This document shows, in pieces, positions 7,781-15,559 of a stretch of DNA of 34,485 nt. Origin of the DNA: Alcanivorax sp. (lineage in GTDB: Bacteria; Pseudomonadota; Gammaproteobacteria; Pseudomonadales; Alcanivoracaceae); NCBI GenBank assembly GCA_022449455.1, contig JAKUPL010000003.1, positions 286,307 to 320,791 of the forward strand, written 5' to 3'. Positions within the stretch are counted from its first letter, which is position 1; each line of letters begins with the position of its first letter. The notes beneath the pieces were generated by a model, which saw nothing but the letters and a program-made list of their open reading frames with translations, ran no database searches and was not told the origin of the DNA. Made by a program: the position numbers and the translations under genes.

Positions 7781-8662
7781 ATGGATATTTTCGGCGTACC
7801 GATCACCGCCTTGTTGGCACAGCTGATGATCGGGCTGGTCAACGGCTGCTTCTATGCCGTGCTCAGTCTCGGGCTGGCGGTGATCTTCGGCATGCTGCAT
7901 GTGATTAATTTCACGCACGGCGCCATGTTCGTGCTCGGCGCCCTGTTCAGTTGGGCAGGGCTATATTATTTCGACATCAACTATTGGGTCATGCTGGCGT
8001 TGGCGCCGCTCATCGTCGGCGTGTTCGGCATCGTGCTGGAACGGTTGTTTCTCAGGCGCATCTATCACCTGGACTACCTGTATGGCCTGCTTCTGACTCT
8101 CGGTCTGACGCTGATCATCGAGGGCGCGGTGCGCTCCGCCTTCGGCGTATCCGGCCGCCCCTACGGCCCACCGCCGATTTCCGGTATCACCAATTTGGGT
8201 TTTCTGATGATTCCCAACTACCGATTGTGGGTGATCATCGCATCGTTGCTGGTGTGCGCGGCCACCTGGTTCGTGATCGAGCGAACGCGCCTCGGCAGTT
8301 ATCTGCGCGCGGCCACCGAAAACCCCAAGCTGGTGGAAGCGTTCGGCATCAATGTACCGATGATGGTCAGTCTCACCTTCGGGTTCGGTGTGGCCCTGGC
8401 GGCCTTCGCCGGCGCGCTGGCGGCACCGGTGATGCAGGTGTCGGCACTGACCGGGCAGACCATGATCGTCATTGTCTTCGCGGTGGTGGTGATCGGCGGG
8501 ATGGGCTCGATTCTCGGCACCGTGGTCACCGGTGTCTGCCTGGGCCTGGTGGAGGCGCTGACCAAGGTGTACTACCCCGAAGCCTCTTCCATGGTGATGT
8601 TTCTGGTAATGGTGCTGGTGCTGATGGTGCGCCCGCACGGCTTGTTTGGAGGTCGCGAATGA
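7781..8662 (+). CDS. ABC importer permease, LivH type
   Basis: This 293-residue polytopic inner-membrane protein has about eight hydrophobic segments. The N-terminus LLAQLMIGLVNGCFYAVLSLGLAVIFG and the FTHGAMFVLGA segment are typical of LivH. The EAA-like coupling loop is in RAATENPKLVEAFGINV, and the late GGMGSILGTVVTG is conserved. It should pair with the LivM-type permease to form the transmembrane pathway. A plausible ribosome binding site, GGTAGGGTGA, precedes the ATG. The stop overlaps the next start by ATGA at 8659-8662. Confidence 0.92.
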   Translation: MDIFGVPITALLAQLMIGLVNGCFYAVLSLGLAVIFGMLHVINFTHGAMFVLGALFSWAGLYYFDINYWVMLALAPLIVGVFGIVLERLFLRRIYHLDYLYGLLLTLGLTLIIEGAVRSAFGVSGRPYGPPPISGITNLGFLMIPNYRLWVIIASLLVCAATWFVIERTRLGSYLRAATENPKLVEAFGINVPMMVSLTFGFGVALAAFAGALAAPVMQVSALTGQTMIVIVFAVVVIGGMGSILGTVVTGVCLGLVEALTKVYYPEASSMVMFLVMVLVLMVRPHGLFGGRE

Positions 8663-9708
8663 CCGCATCGTTTACTTCACGCCGGATATCACCGCGCGCC
8701 AGCGCCTATGCGCTGTTGCTGATCGCCCTGATTGCGGCCCCCTGGGTCGGGCTCTACCCGGTCCTGGGCACCAAGATACTTTGCTACGCGTTGTTTGCCT
8801 GCGCCTTTCATTTACTGCTTGGCTATACCGGCCTGGCGTCGTTGGGCCATGCGGCCTTTCTCGGCGTCGGGGGCTATCTGGCCGGTTATGGGGTAAAAGC
8901 CTGGGCACTGCCACCGGAGTTGGCATTGCTCGCGGGCCTGGCGGCTGGTGCCCTGCTTGGTCTGGTGATCGGCTTTATCTCGATCCGGCGCTCGGGCATC
9001 TATTTCACAATGATCACGCTGGCGCTGGCCCAAATGGTGTATTTTCTGTGCGTGCAGATACCGCAAACCGGTGGCGAGGACGGTCTGCAGGGCATCGACC
9101 GGGGGCTTTTGTTCGGCGTGCTCGATCTGCGCGACGACACGGCCATGTATTACACCGTACTGGTAATCGCGGTCGCCTGCTTCCTGTTTATCGCGCGGGT
9201 GGTGTACTCACCGTTCGGACAGGCGCTGCAAGCAATCAAGGACAATGAACCCCGTGCCATTTCCCTGGGCTACCATCCGCCCCACTACAAGCTGATCGTT
9301 TTTATCTTGTCAGCGGCACTGACCGGGCTGGCCGGCGCGCTCAAGGCGATCAGCCTGGGGTTCGTGACCTTATCCGATGTGCACTGGATGACCTCCGGCC
9401 ATGCCCTGCTGATGACCTTGGTCGGTGGGATGGGTATTTTGTCCGGCCCGGTGGTCGGCGCGCTGGCCCTGGTGGTACTGGAGAACAAGATGGGCGAACT
9501 GGGTACGCTGATCGCCGGCGCCACCGGCATTGCCTGGTTCACCACCCTCGGGGAGTCGGTGATGATGGTGATGGGGATCGTCTTCGTGATCTGCGTACTG
9601 GCATTCCGCCGCGGTATTATGGGTGAAGTGGTCGCCCTGCAACAGCGTCGTCGCGGCACCCCCGCTTCCAGTTCCACCACCTCCGCTTCACGGGAGCCGC
9701 AGCCATGA
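8659..9708 (+). CDS. ABC importer permease, LivM type
   Basis: This 349-residue integral membrane protein has signatures LLGYTGLASLGHAAFLGVGGYLAGYG, the long FISIRRSGIYFTMITLALAQM helix and the coupling loop FGQALQAIKDNEPRAISLGY, all characteristic of LivM. The C-terminal tail, about 30 residues rich in Arg, Ser and Thr, is predicted to be cytoplasmic. The start is the ATG at 8659 overlapping the livH stop. The same frame is open well upstream inside livH, but that sequence is not LivM-like. The gene ends with another ATGA overlap (9705-9708) into the acyl-CoA ligase, tightly tying transport to CoA activation. Confidence 0.92.
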   Translation: MTASFTSRRISPRASAYALLLIALIAAPWVGLYPVLGTKILCYALFACAFHLLLGYTGLASLGHAAFLGVGGYLAGYGVKAWALPPELALLAGLAAGALLGLVIGFISIRRSGIYFTMITLALAQMVYFLCVQIPQTGGEDGLQGIDRGLLFGVLDLRDDTAMYYTVLVIAVACFLFIARVVYSPFGQALQAIKDNEPRAISLGYHPPHYKLIVFILSAALTGLAGALKAISLGFVTLSDVHWMTSGHALLMTLVGGMGILSGPVVGALALVVLENKMGELGTLIAGATGIAWFTTLGESVMMVMGIVFVICVLAFRRGIMGEVVALQQRRRGTPASSSTTSASREPQP

Positions 9709-11378
9709 ATCAAGCCCGCGTCTTTTCCGCCCCCCATTGGCCGCCGCGGTTGTCGCGCACCATCCACCCGCCACGCACCTCGCTCTGGGACAACGTGGCC
9801 GTCAGCGCCCGGCGCTATCCGGACAAGGTCGCGATCCGCTTCTTTGATCGGGAACTGACCTACCAGGACCTTTACACGCAATGTGAAGCGCTGGCCGGCT
9901 GGTTGCACCGGGCCGGTGTGCGCGCCGGCGACCGGGTACCGGTGATGATGCAAAACTGCCCGCAGTTAGTGATCGCGCACTATGCGGTAATGCGCGCCAA
10001 TGCGGTGGTGGTGCCGGTGAATCCAATGAACCGGGCCGCTGAGCTGGAACACTGCATCCGCGATGCCGGTGCGCGGCTGGCGATCTGCTCCGCGGAGCTG
10101 GCCGACGAAATGGTCCGGGCCAGCGAAGCCCTGCCCGAGAGCCGGAAGCTCGACGAGATCCTGGTGACTCGCTACGGCGATGGCTTCGGTGAGGTCAATG
10201 GAGCAGCGATACCAGAGGATTGGCGGGCATGGCTGTTTGCGGAGCCGCCCACGCCGATGTCAGGCCCGCGTCTGAGCCAATGGGACGACGCCTTGCACAG
10301 CGGCGCCCGCCCGCCGGTGCTCGACGACAATCCGGACACACCCTGCCTGTTACCCTACACCAGCGGCACCACGGGCGCACCCAAAGGCTGTGTGCATCAC
10401 CACACCTCAATCATGCACAACGCGGTGGCCTGTTGGCATTGGATCAACGGCGATCCGGACAGCGTGATGCTGGCGGTGTTACCACTGTTCCACATTACCG
10501 GACTGGTATGCGTGATGCATGGGACGCTTTACGGCGGGGGTACTCTGGTGATGATGCCGCGCTGGCACCGGGATCTGGCCTGCCGGCTGATCGAAGATGC
10601 CGGCATCACGCATTGGCTGTGCATTCCGACCATGGTGGTGGATCTGCTCGGGTCGCCGGACCTGGAACGCTACGATTTGTCACGGCTGGCGTTCATCGGT
10701 GGTGGGGGCGCCGCCATGCCCGAGGCGGTGGCCGAGCGGCTGCGCGAAATATATGGCCTGGCATTCGTTGAAGGTTATGGGCTCACGGAAACCTCTGGCC
10801 CCACCCATATGAATCCTCCGCAGCGACCCAAGCTGCAATGCCTGGGCATCCCGTTCGTGAGCACCGAGGTGCGGGTGCTGGAGCCAGACTCCCATGTCGA
10901 ATGCGCGGAGGGCGAGAACGGCGAGATCGCCATTCATGGGCCGCAAGTGTTCCAGGGCTATTGGAACAACGAGGACGCCACCCGCGCCAGCTTCGTGGTG
11001 CTCGACGGCAAACGCTTTTTCCTGACCGGCGACCTGGGCCACCGCGACGCGGACGGCTATTTTCATATTACCGATCGCATTAAAAGGATGATCAACGCCG
11101 CCGGCTACAAGGTATGGCCCGCTGAAGTGGAAAACATTCTATTCCGGCATCCGGGTATTCAGGAGGCATGCGTGGTGGCGGCGCGGGATCCCTACCGTGG
11201 CGAGACCGTGAAGGCGGTGGTGGTGCGTCGCCATGACCATCCGGCGCTCGGCGCCGAGGACATTATCGACTGGAGCCGAGCGCACATGTCCGCCTACAAA
11301 GTTCCGAGGATCGTGGATTTCGTGGACGAATTGCCCAAGAATGGGAGCGGCAAAGTCATGTGGCGAGCACTGCTTTAG
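9705..11378 (+). CDS. AMP-forming acyl-CoA ligase
   Basis: This 557-residue ANL-superfamily enzyme would convert a carboxylic acid, ATP and CoA to an acyl- or aryl-CoA in the cytoplasm. Visible motifs are the P-loop YTSGTTGAPKG near residues 219-229, EGYGLTETSGPT, the hinge segment FHITDRIKRMINAAGYKVWPAEVE, and the C-terminal NGSGKVMW with catalytic Lys550. Length and motifs resemble medium- and long-chain or aryl-CoA ligases; the acid cannot be told from sequence. It is translationally coupled to the LivM gene, so imported acid is probably its substrate. Six bases separate it from the TetR gene. Confidence 0.92.
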   Translation: MNQARVFSAPHWPPRLSRTIHPPRTSLWDNVAVSARRYPDKVAIRFFDRELTYQDLYTQCEALAGWLHRAGVRAGDRVPVMMQNCPQLVIAHYAVMRANAVVVPVNPMNRAAELEHCIRDAGARLAICSAELADEMVRASEALPESRKLDEILVTRYGDGFGEVNGAAIPEDWRAWLFAEPPTPMSGPRLSQWDDALHSGARPPVLDDNPDTPCLLPYTSGTTGAPKGCVHHHTSIMHNAVACWHWINGDPDSVMLAVLPLFHITGLVCVMHGTLYGGGTLVMMPRWHRDLACRLIEDAGITHWLCIPTMVVDLLGSPDLERYDLSRLAFIGGGGAAMPEAVAERLREIYGLAFVEGYGLTETSGPTHMNPPQRPKLQCLGIPFVSTEVRVLEPDSHVECAEGENGEIAIHGPQVFQGYWNNEDATRASFVVLDGKRFFLTGDLGHRDADGYFHITDRIKRMINAAGYKVWPAEVENILFRHPGIQEACVVAARDPYRGETVKAVVVRRHDHPALGAEDIIDWSRAHMSAYKVPRIVDFVDELPKNGSGKVMWRALL

Positions 11379-11384
11379 GATTTT

Positions 11385-12104
11385 ATGACACAAGTCAAGA
11401 CTCGACGTTCGCGCAATGGAGCGCGCTTACCCAATGACCGCGGCATTCCGCAGTACATGGGTGAGAACATCGAAAAGGACCTGGAAGAGGTCTCCCTGCG
11501 CGCTGGCGGCACCATGCGCAACCGCATTCTGGTTGCCGCCATCGCCCTGTTCGCCGAGCGCGGCTACGAGAACCTGAACATGCGGACGCTGGCCAGCTGG
11601 GTGGGGCTCAAGGCGCCGACGTTGTACAACTATTTCCCTTCCAAGGAAGCCCTGCTGGTAGGTGCCATCGATCAGGGCATGGACGATTTCTTCGGCTACA
11701 TCCTTGACGGCATCGAGGCGGTTCCTCGTGAACAGAGGCTGTTTGAGATCGTACACCGCCATGCCGGTTATAAATTGCGCCACCGGGCCATCGCCCGCGC
11801 CAACGACCGGCTGATCGACCCGCAGTTCGCGCGCATGTTCCTGCCCGAGGAAGCGGCCCGGGATTTCGGCTCGCGCATGGCGCGGTACCGCCATCAGGTG
11901 GAGGATCTGGTGGGTGATCATATACCGCACGACGGCGCGGTAAGCACCAAGGTGGTCACCCTGGCAATCCTCAGCCAATGTGACCGTATTGCCTACTGGT
12001 ACAACCCCAAAGGGAACATGACCGAAGAGCAGGCTTTGGAACAGATCACCATTCTGACACGGCGCATGCTCCATGATATCCCGCGAGAGGCCCGCTCCGG
12101 CTGA
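11385..12104 (+). CDS. TetR-family transcriptional regulator with N-terminal extension
   Basis: This 239-residue DNA-binding protein has its helix-turn-helix at about residues 45-90, ending in LKAPTLYNYFPSKEALL, the standard TetR recognition helix and Tyr-Phe clamp. The C-terminal ligand-binding region is all helical and unassigned. About 43 residues precede the usual TetR start, longer than average; an internal start at Met25 or Met44 is possible, although AGGA lies four bases before the chosen ATG. As the last gene of the operon it probably senses a pathway acid or CoA ester and represses from the palindrome at 2810-2827. Confidence 0.9.
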   Translation: MTQVKTRRSRNGARLPNDRGIPQYMGENIEKDLEEVSLRAGGTMRNRILVAAIALFAERGYENLNMRTLASWVGLKAPTLYNYFPSKEALLVGAIDQGMDDFFGYILDGIEAVPREQRLFEIVHRHAGYKLRHRAIARANDRLIDPQFARMFLPEEAARDFGSRMARYRHQVEDLVGDHIPHDGAVSTKVVTLAILSQCDRIAYWYNPKGNMTEEQALEQITILTRRMLHDIPREARSG

Positions 12105-12126
12105 TCGGCGGCACGGGGCGGTTCCC

Positions 12127-12146
12127 ACGGGATCAGCCCGTTATTT
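12127..12146 (+). terminator. Weak terminator hairpin after the TetR gene
   Basis: ACGGG (12127-12131) and CCCGT (12137-12141) form a 5-bp stem with a 5-base loop, followed by TATTT. It lies between the convergent stops of the TetR and DUF1330 genes. The short stem and interrupted T run make it a modest candidate. Confidence 0.4.
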
Positions 12147-12539
12147 CTCCCGGTTACAGATCAAGCGCGCTTCCTCCAGCGCGGCGGTGCGATGCTTGGT
12201 CGCTTCCCGGTATTCCGGGTCCGCCAGCATGGTGGCGAACGCCTGGATTGACGGGTAGCGCACCAGCAGCACCTCGTCCCATTGCTCGTCCTCCGGGGCG
12301 ATCACGCCGGCCAGGGTGTGGCCGCTCCATACCATTTCGCCGCCCACGCCCTGGACCTTCTGGAACGCCACCTTGGAATAGCGGCGGTAGGCTTCGCGGC
12401 CGTCGTAATCGGCCTCGCCGTCCTTGTAGCGGGCTCTGTCGCGGAAGCGAAGCAGGTTGAGCATGACGATGGGGGTGTCGGCGGGGATGCTTTTGAGAAT
12501 CTCCGGCAGGCGCTTGGGATCCGGGTCGACCACGGGCAT
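12141..12539 (-). CDS. DUF1330 family protein
   Basis: This 132-residue soluble protein belongs to the DUF1330 group, small ferredoxin-like alpha-beta barrels with no settled function. Typical segments are PIVMLNLLRFRD, YRRYSKVAF, WDEVLLVRYPSIQAFATMLADPEY and the closing HRTAALEEARLI. I start it at the ATG at 12537-12539, because AGGAG lies about 8 bases upstream; in-frame Met codons further upstream add residues with no family similarity and no better ribosome binding site. It converges on the TetR gene and is probably monocistronic. REP elements lie upstream. Its neighbours give no functional clue. Confidence 0.83.
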   Translation of the reverse strand: MPVVDPDPKRLPEILKSIPADTPIVMLNLLRFRDRARYKDGEADYDGREAYRRYSKVAFQKVQGVGGEMVWSGHTLAGVIAPEDEQWDEVLLVRYPSIQAFATMLADPEYREATKHRTAALEEARLICNREK

Positions 12540-12654
12540 GGGAAGGCTCCTGTTGTTGTCATGTGTTGTCATGGGAGTCCCAGGGTGCCGTGGCCGGCGC
12601 GCGCCGCCAATGACCGATTGCGTCATCCATTTGGCCGCGCCGCCCCCCGCCGAA

Positions 12655-12752
12655 CGATGGTCCCACCGCGGCCTTCCTGTGGGAGCGGTGGTCCCACCGC
12701 GATTCCACGGCGCCGGCTAACCCTATCGCGGTCGGACGACCGCTCCTACAGG
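12655..12752. repeat. REP cluster (three copies) at the yigZ 3' end
   Basis: The region holds a partial REP at 12658-12671, an imperfect palindromic REP at 12679-12706 and an opposite-facing REP at 12724-12752. They share the core (GTAGGAGCGGT, central palindrome, ACCGCGAT) with the copies that flank the RAYT gene at 20691-21158. The last copy contains the TAG stop of yigZ (12746-12748). Confidence 0.85.
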
Positions 12753-13333
12753 ATCTGGATGCCGTTGGCGGCGCAGAAAGCGTCCAGCTCCGGCAGCCGC
12801 GCCTCCGGCAGGGTCAGGCGCACACGTACGGTCTCGCCGTAGTCCACGTCGTCCAGATGGCCGTCGTGCTGGTCGCACCAATGGCGCAGGGGCTGCTCCA
12901 GGGCGAAGCCAAGCCGCAGGATCACGGTGCGCTCGGGTACCTGCTCAATGACGTCCATGGCGGACAGCACCGCCTCGGCGGCGCCGGCGTAGGCGCGCAC
13001 CAGGCCGCCGGCGCCCAGCTTCACGCCGCCGAAATAGCGGATCACCACCACCATCACATCGCCGACGCCTTTGTGCTGGATCACGTTGAAGATCGGCTTG
13101 CCGGCGGTGCCGGAGGGTTCGCCGTCGTCGTTCATGGCGCCCTGGCCGGAGTTCGGCGCGCCGATCAGCCAGGCGTGGCAGTGATGGGTGGCATCCGGGT
13201 AGCGGGCGCGGGCCTGCTCGAGCACCGCCTGGCCTTCCGCCCGGCTGCGCACCGGGCGCAGCCAGGCGATAAAGCGGCTTTTATTGATCTCCAGCTCGCG
13301 ATCCACGGGGCCGGCAGGGACGGGGTAAGTCAT
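12746..13333 (-). CDS. yigZ: YigZ / IMPACT family protein
   Basis: The 195-residue protein has the two-domain layout of bacterial YigZ. An N-terminal IMPACT domain (about 1-120) contains ELEINKSRFIAWL, DATHHCHAWLIG, NDDGEPSGTAGKPI and VVVIRYFGGVKLGAGGLVRAY; the C-terminal half is ferredoxin-like. Homologues are linked to nucleic-acid or translation-related functions, but the bacterial activity is not firmly known. I start it at the ATG at 13331-13333; a TTG two codons upstream is less likely. No good Shine-Dalgarno is visible, because a heptad-repeat element (13344-13508) begins 11 bases upstream. The stop codon lies inside a REP, so both ends of the gene adjoin repeats. Confidence 0.9.
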   Translation of the reverse strand: MTYPVPAGPVDRELEINKSRFIAWLRPVRSRAEGQAVLEQARARYPDATHHCHAWLIGAPNSGQGAMNDDGEPSGTAGKPIFNVIQHKGVGDVMVVVIRYFGGVKLGAGGLVRAYAGAAEAVLSAMDVIEQVPERTVILRLGFALEQPLRHWCDQHDGHLDDVDYGETVRVRLTLPEARLPELDAFCAANGIQIL

Positions 13334-13343
13334 CGGCAAGGAC

Positions 13344-13508
13344 GATACAGGATGCAGGATTCAGGATGCAGCGCGGCGCCAGGCCAGGAGACCCGGTTGG
13401 CGCGCACTACGCGTCCTTGCGTATCGGCAGCAAAAGTCATGCTAATACGCAGGGCTGTCCACCCACGCCAACGCTCACCCCTGTATCCTGCAGCCTGCAT
13501 CCTGTATC
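13344..13508. repeat. 165-bp non-coding element with inverted arrays of 7-bp units (element A)
   Basis: The left edge (13344-13371) is four 7-bp units of consensus GATNCAG. The right edge (13481-13508) is four units of the complementary CTGNATC form, one degenerate. The interior holds two nested inverted repeats: GTTGGCG (13396-13402) with CGCCAAC (13466-13472), and TGCGTAT (13418-13424) with ATACGCA (13445-13451), so the single strand could form a long interrupted stem. No convincing ORF is inside. Elements at 16819-16915 and 32783-32926 share the edge repeats. Confidence 0.8.
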
Positions 13509-13524
13509 CGCGGCCACCGGCCGC

Positions 13525-14499
13525 CTAAACCCGCAACACCACGGCGCCGTGGGTTTTGCGCGCTTCCATGTCCTGGTGGGCGCGGCCCACGTCCTTGAGG
13601 TCGTAGAGAGCTGGCGCGGCGGGCGTCAGGGTGCCGTCCTGGAGGGCGGCGAAAAACTCCGCGGCCACCTGGTCGCGGCGCGCCAGATCGCCGATGTAGT
13701 GGCCGAGCATGGGGCGGGTCACGCTCAGCGAGGCGGCCGCCAGGCGCGGCATGGCCAACGGCTCCACCGGCCCGGAGGACTGGCCGAAGTTGACCAGATG
13801 GCCGCGCGGTGCCAGGCAGGCCAGGGACCCGTAGAAAGTGTCCTTGCCCACCGAATCGTAGGCCACGTCCACGCCCTTGCCGCCGGTGATCTCCTTGACG
13901 GTGGCGGTGACGTCCTGCTCGCGGTACAGGATCACGTGGTCGCAGCCGCCGGCGCGGGCCTGCTCGGCTTTGGCCTCGCTGCCCACGGTGCCGATCACGG
14001 TGGCGCCCAGATGGTGGGCCCACTGGCACAGCAACTGGCCGACGCCGCCGGCGGCGGCTTGCACCAGCAGGGTGTGCGACGGCTTCAGGGCGAACACGTC
14101 GGTCATCAGCACCCGGGCGGTGAGGCCGCGCACCATCATGCCGGCCACCAGGGTGTCGTCCAGCCCCTCCGGCAGGCGCACCGCATTGTCCGCCTTGATC
14201 AGCCGCTCTTCCGCGTAGGCGCCGTAGCCGTGGGCGATGTAGGCGACCCGGTCGCCCACCTGGAAGCGCTCCACGCCCTCGCCCACCGCCAGCACCTCGC
14301 CGGCCCCTTCCAGGCCGGGCACGCCGGGCAGCGGCAGGGTCTGGTAGAGGCCCGAGCGCACGTAGATATCGTGGAAGTTGACCCCCACGGCGGTCTGCTT
14401 GAGATGCAGCTCGCCCGGCCCGGGAGCGCCGATATCGATGTTCTCGGCTTTCAGTACTTCGGGGCCGCCGGCTTGATGCATGACCATGGCAATCGGCAT
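13525..14499 (-). CDS. NADPH:quinone oxidoreductase, zeta-crystallin type
   Basis: This 324-residue medium-chain dehydrogenase/reductase lacks the structural zinc-site cysteines and resembles QorA. The N-terminal GroES-like domain contains VGVNFHDIYVRSGLY and LPGVPGLEGAGEV; the Rossmann domain contains VQAAAGGVGQLLCQWA and later VAYDSVGKDTFYGSL. It would reduce quinones or other alpha,beta-unsaturated carbonyls with NADPH in the cytoplasm. AAGGAG lies five bases before the ATG at 14497-14499, a strong site. Downstream comes heptad-repeat element A, then yigZ on the same strand. It is separated by about 90 bases from the upstream cation transporter. Confidence 0.9.
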   Translation of the reverse strand: MPIAMVMHQAGGPEVLKAENIDIGAPGPGELHLKQTAVGVNFHDIYVRSGLYQTLPLPGVPGLEGAGEVLAVGEGVERFQVGDRVAYIAHGYGAYAEERLIKADNAVRLPEGLDDTLVAGMMVRGLTARVLMTDVFALKPSHTLLVQAAAGGVGQLLCQWAHHLGATVIGTVGSEAKAEQARAGGCDHVILYREQDVTATVKEITGGKGVDVAYDSVGKDTFYGSLACLAPRGHLVNFGQSSGPVEPLAMPRLAAASLSVTRPMLGHYIGDLARRDQVAAEFFAALQDGTLTPAAPALYDLKDVGRAHQDMEARKTHGAVVLRV

Positions 14500-14587
14500 G
14501 GAAACTCCTTAAACGATGAAAACAGGGCCCAAAATCGGCCTCCAAGCCCTAAAACACCCGCCCATTCGCCCACCAATCCCATAAAAA

Positions 14588-15559
14588 TCAAACCCTTATC
14601 GGGGTCCGACCCCGGGGAGGGGCCCCGGGGAGGGGGCTGATGACGATTTCGTAGAGGCGCCAGTCGTGGTGGTTGAGGGCGCGGGTGGCTTCGGCGATGT
14701 TGTGGGTGAGGTTATCATCACTGTGCGGCACCACGAAGGCTTCACCGCTGAACACGTGGCCTTCTTCGCGCAGGCGTACCTCCGCGTGCTTCACCCAGGG
14801 CATGGCGCGGAGCCTGGCGGCCAGTTCCTCGGGCAGCGGCGAGGGTTCGGTTTTGGCGGTGAAGCGGGGGTGCCGGTCCAGGGTGTCGCCCACCGCCTCC
14901 CGCAGGTTCTTGAAGCCGTCGCTGATGATGTCCAGGGAGATCAGCGCGCCGGCCAGGGCGTCCGCCCACCACCAGCCGGCGCCCACGCCCAGCACGCCGA
15001 TGGCCGCGGCCAGCCCGGTCATCCAGTCCGCCTTGCTCATTTTGGCGTCGGCGTAGACGGTTTTCTCGTGGACCTGTTCCGCCAGCCGTTCCTGGAAAAA
15101 GCCCAGCGTAAGCGGGATCACCACGCTGTAGGCCAGCGCCGCGATCATCACCCAGCCCATCCAGATGGAGTGGCCGAACAGCTCGATGACCCCGATGGTG
15201 GGGTGTTCCATGCTCACCAGCTTGATCAGCGAGTCCACCAGCAGAAAGCCGCCCATCATCAGCAGCGCCACCGAGGCGGCGAGGAAGGCGATGATGGTGA
15301 GCCGCTGGTAGCCATAGGGGTAGCGCTCGTTCGGTGTGCGGTCCCGAAAGCGCACCACCAGCAGGAACATGATGGCCGGCAGCAGCGACAGGATGTCCTC
15401 GTACCAGCCGGCTTTCATGGCCTGGCTGTTGCCCAGGGCGAAATACATCACCGCCACGATGCTGATACGCAGAACCAGGTTGAGCCATTCCAGGCGCACC
15501 AGCCGTTCAACGGCCCGGTGCTTGTCGTCGGGCAAACAGTAAGCCGCGCGTACTTTCAT
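14588..15559 (-). CDS. Cation diffusion facilitator family transporter, atypical metal site
   Basis: This 323-residue membrane protein has about six transmembrane helices and a cytoplasmic C-terminal domain. CDF features are NERYPYGYQRL after helix 2, YADAKMSKADWMTG at helix 5 and WWADALAGALISLDIISDGFKNLREAVGDTLD. Compared with E. coli YiiP (Asp45, Asp49, His153, Asp157), the transport-site positions appear to be Asp55, Leu59, Met174 and Asp178, so two of four ligands are missing and zinc may not be the substrate. The alignment was made by eye. The last 15 or so residues are encoded by a GC-rich palindrome and tandem repeat at 14600-14635 and look acquired. Its start overlaps the stop of the upstream solute-binding lipoprotein by four bases, implying a two-gene operon. 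Confidence 0.85.
   Translation of the reverse strand: MKVRAAYCLPDDKHRAVERLVRLEWLNLVLRISIVAVMYFALGNSQAMKAGWYEDILSLLPAIMFLLVVRFRDRTPNERYPYGYQRLTIIAFLAASVALLMMGGFLLVDSLIKLVSMEHPTIGVIELFGHSIWMGWVMIAALAYSVVIPLTLGFFQERLAEQVHEKTVYADAKMSKADWMTGLAAAIGVLGVGAGWWWADALAGALISLDIISDGFKNLREAVGDTLDRHPRFTAKTEPSPLPEELAARLRAMPWVKHAEVRLREEGHVFSGEAFVVPHSDDNLTHNIAEATRALNHHDWRLYEIVISPLPGAPPRGRTPIRV
14600..14635. repeat. Palindrome plus 13-bp tandem duplication at the CDF gene 3' end
   Basis: CGGGGTC and GACCCCG (14600-14614, one central base) form a tight palindrome. It runs into two adjacent copies of a 13-bp GC-rich unit at 14610-14622 and 14623-14635. The sequence encodes the C-terminal tail of the cation transporter. 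Palindromes of the GGGGTC...GACCCC type are common dispersed repeats in proteobacteria. Confidence 0.65.

Noticed and set aside
12540-12626. Longer N-terminus for the DUF1330 protein starting at 12626
   Set aside because: The extra 29 residues show no family similarity and the clear ribosome binding site is positioned for the ATG at 12539.
13344-13508. CRISPR array suggested by short repeated units
   Set aside because: The units are 7 bp and contiguous with no spacers, and the two arrays are inverted rather than direct; no cas genes are present.
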